From Emticicia sp. CRIBPO (GTDB lineage: Bacteria > Bacteroidota > Bacteroidia > Cytophagales > Spirosomataceae), in contig NZ_JAAAKV010000010.1 in the NCBI RefSeq assembly GCF_009905725.1, forward strand, positions 160,938 through 224,937: DNA of 64,000 nt, read 5' to 3'. Made by a program: the position numbers and the translations under genes. The notes under the pieces were generated by a model, which made no database searches, had not been told where the DNA came from, and saw nothing but the letters and a program-made list of their open reading frames with translations. Below, piece by piece: positions 63,526 through 64,000 of the stretch; positions within the stretch are counted from its first letter, which is position 1, and the number at the start of each line of letters is the position of its first letter.

Positions 63526-64000
63526 GGGTAACAGGAGTTCATTAAATTGTCTTCGGAGCTTTCATGTTTCCTTCATGACCCTCATAATACCTCAATGGAA
63601 GGCCTCAAAGCAGCTGCTTTGGCCAAGTCAGACACTTTTATAAACCTTTTTGTCTCAGACAGGTCCTCTTAACTTCGGTCAGAGACCGAATTACGCCGTC
63701 CGGTGCGTCTGGAGACGCGGGACAGCTGGCTAAAAGCTCGGACGGATACTTTCGAAACTTCATCCTTGATGCTTTACGGGTAATAAGAGCCCCTTGGCTT
63801 ATCTTCGAAGCTTTCTTCTCTTCCTCATGACCCTCATGGTAGCTCAATGGAGGGCCCCGAAGTGGCTGATCTGGCCAATGCAAACATTTTTATAAGCCTT
63901 TTTGCCTCAGACAGGCCCTCTTGACTTCGGTCAGAGACCGAATTACGCCGTCCGGTGCGTCTGGAGACGCGGGACAGCTGGCTAAAAGCTCGGACGGATA
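63487..64000. repeat. 252-bp tandem repeat, cut by window end
   Basis: The sequence from about 63499 to 63750 is followed by a second copy from 63751 to the window edge, at a period of exactly 252 bases (6 x 42). The last 77 bases of each (63672-63748 and 63924-64000) are identical, while the earlier halves have many differences. The identical tract contains hairpins such as TTCGGTC-AGA-GACCGAA and GCGTCT-GG-AGACGC and ends in a CTAAAAGCTCGG motif like the 42-bp unit, so the two repeat types are related. Confidence 0.9.

Noticed and set aside
63638..63883. 81-residue reverse frame in the 252-bp repeat
   Set aside because: It is created by the repeat sequence; no start signal, and repeats of this kind often give false frames.

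Overview
The window looks like chromosomal DNA of a member of the Bacteroidota, most likely a free-living cytophagal-type bacterium. The evidence is: Bacteroidota-type promoters (TTG, about 19 nt, then TAnnTTTG) with few Shine-Dalgarno sites; a SusC/SusD pair behind an ECF sigma/FecR regulator; zinc-independent ribosomal protein L31; lipoproteins with acidic residues after the lipobox cysteine; and many outer-membrane beta-barrels. These are inferences from gene content; the species was not identified. I saw no tRNA, rRNA, CRISPR array, transposase, integrase or phage gene.

Layout. 1-10.7 kb: end of a Kup potassium transporter, a sugar-nucleotide epimerase, rsgA, an N-acetyltransferase preceded by two overlapping short reading frames with an Arg-rich leader, a DMT transporter, rpmE2, a class V aminotransferase, a reverse-strand group (S1-domain CvfB-like protein, Nif3, coiled-coil zinc ribbon), a small membrane protein and a cupin. 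10.9-18 kb: a MocR regulator, a KASIII (FabH-like) enzyme, an OmpW/porin-like protein, a sulfite-oxidase-like molybdoenzyme, a TauE/SafE permease, a DUF983 protein and thioredoxin. 18-24.4 kb: three tandem paralogous outer-membrane proteins and a TonB-dependent receptor. 24.4-30.5 kb: a Crp/Fnr regulator, a beta-helix protein with a diheme cytochrome, a serine hydrolase, a DinB-like protein, MogA and a lipoprotein. 30.5-37.5 kb: a LuxE-like acyl-protein synthetase overlapping a very large SF1 helicase, TerC and a glycosyltransferase. 37.6-47.3 kb: sigma factor, FecR, SusC (with STN domain), SusD and a PQQ dehydrogenase with a fused cytochrome c. 47.3-58.2 kb: ilvE, an S41 protease, a B12-binding radical SAM enzyme, an SDR/AraC pair, an outer-membrane receptor and argG. 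58.4-62.9 kb: a cobalamin riboswitch controlling a BtuB-like receptor and a BtuG-like surface propeller, then a Cys-rich protein and a CobC-like phosphatase. 63-64 kb: an 11-copy 42-bp tandem array and a 252-bp tandem repeat running off the window.

Most genes are ordinary chromosomal functions. The parts that deserve closer study are the double short-ORF leader before the acetyltransferase (an apparent arginine attenuator in front of a gene that probably acts in arginine synthesis), the structured leader before susC, the LuxE-like/helicase pair, the SusCD-quinoprotein operon, the radical SAM enzyme with CX4CX2C cluster spacing, and the terminal repeat field. Several start codons were moved inward from the longest possible frame, using domain starts, signal peptides and promoter positions.
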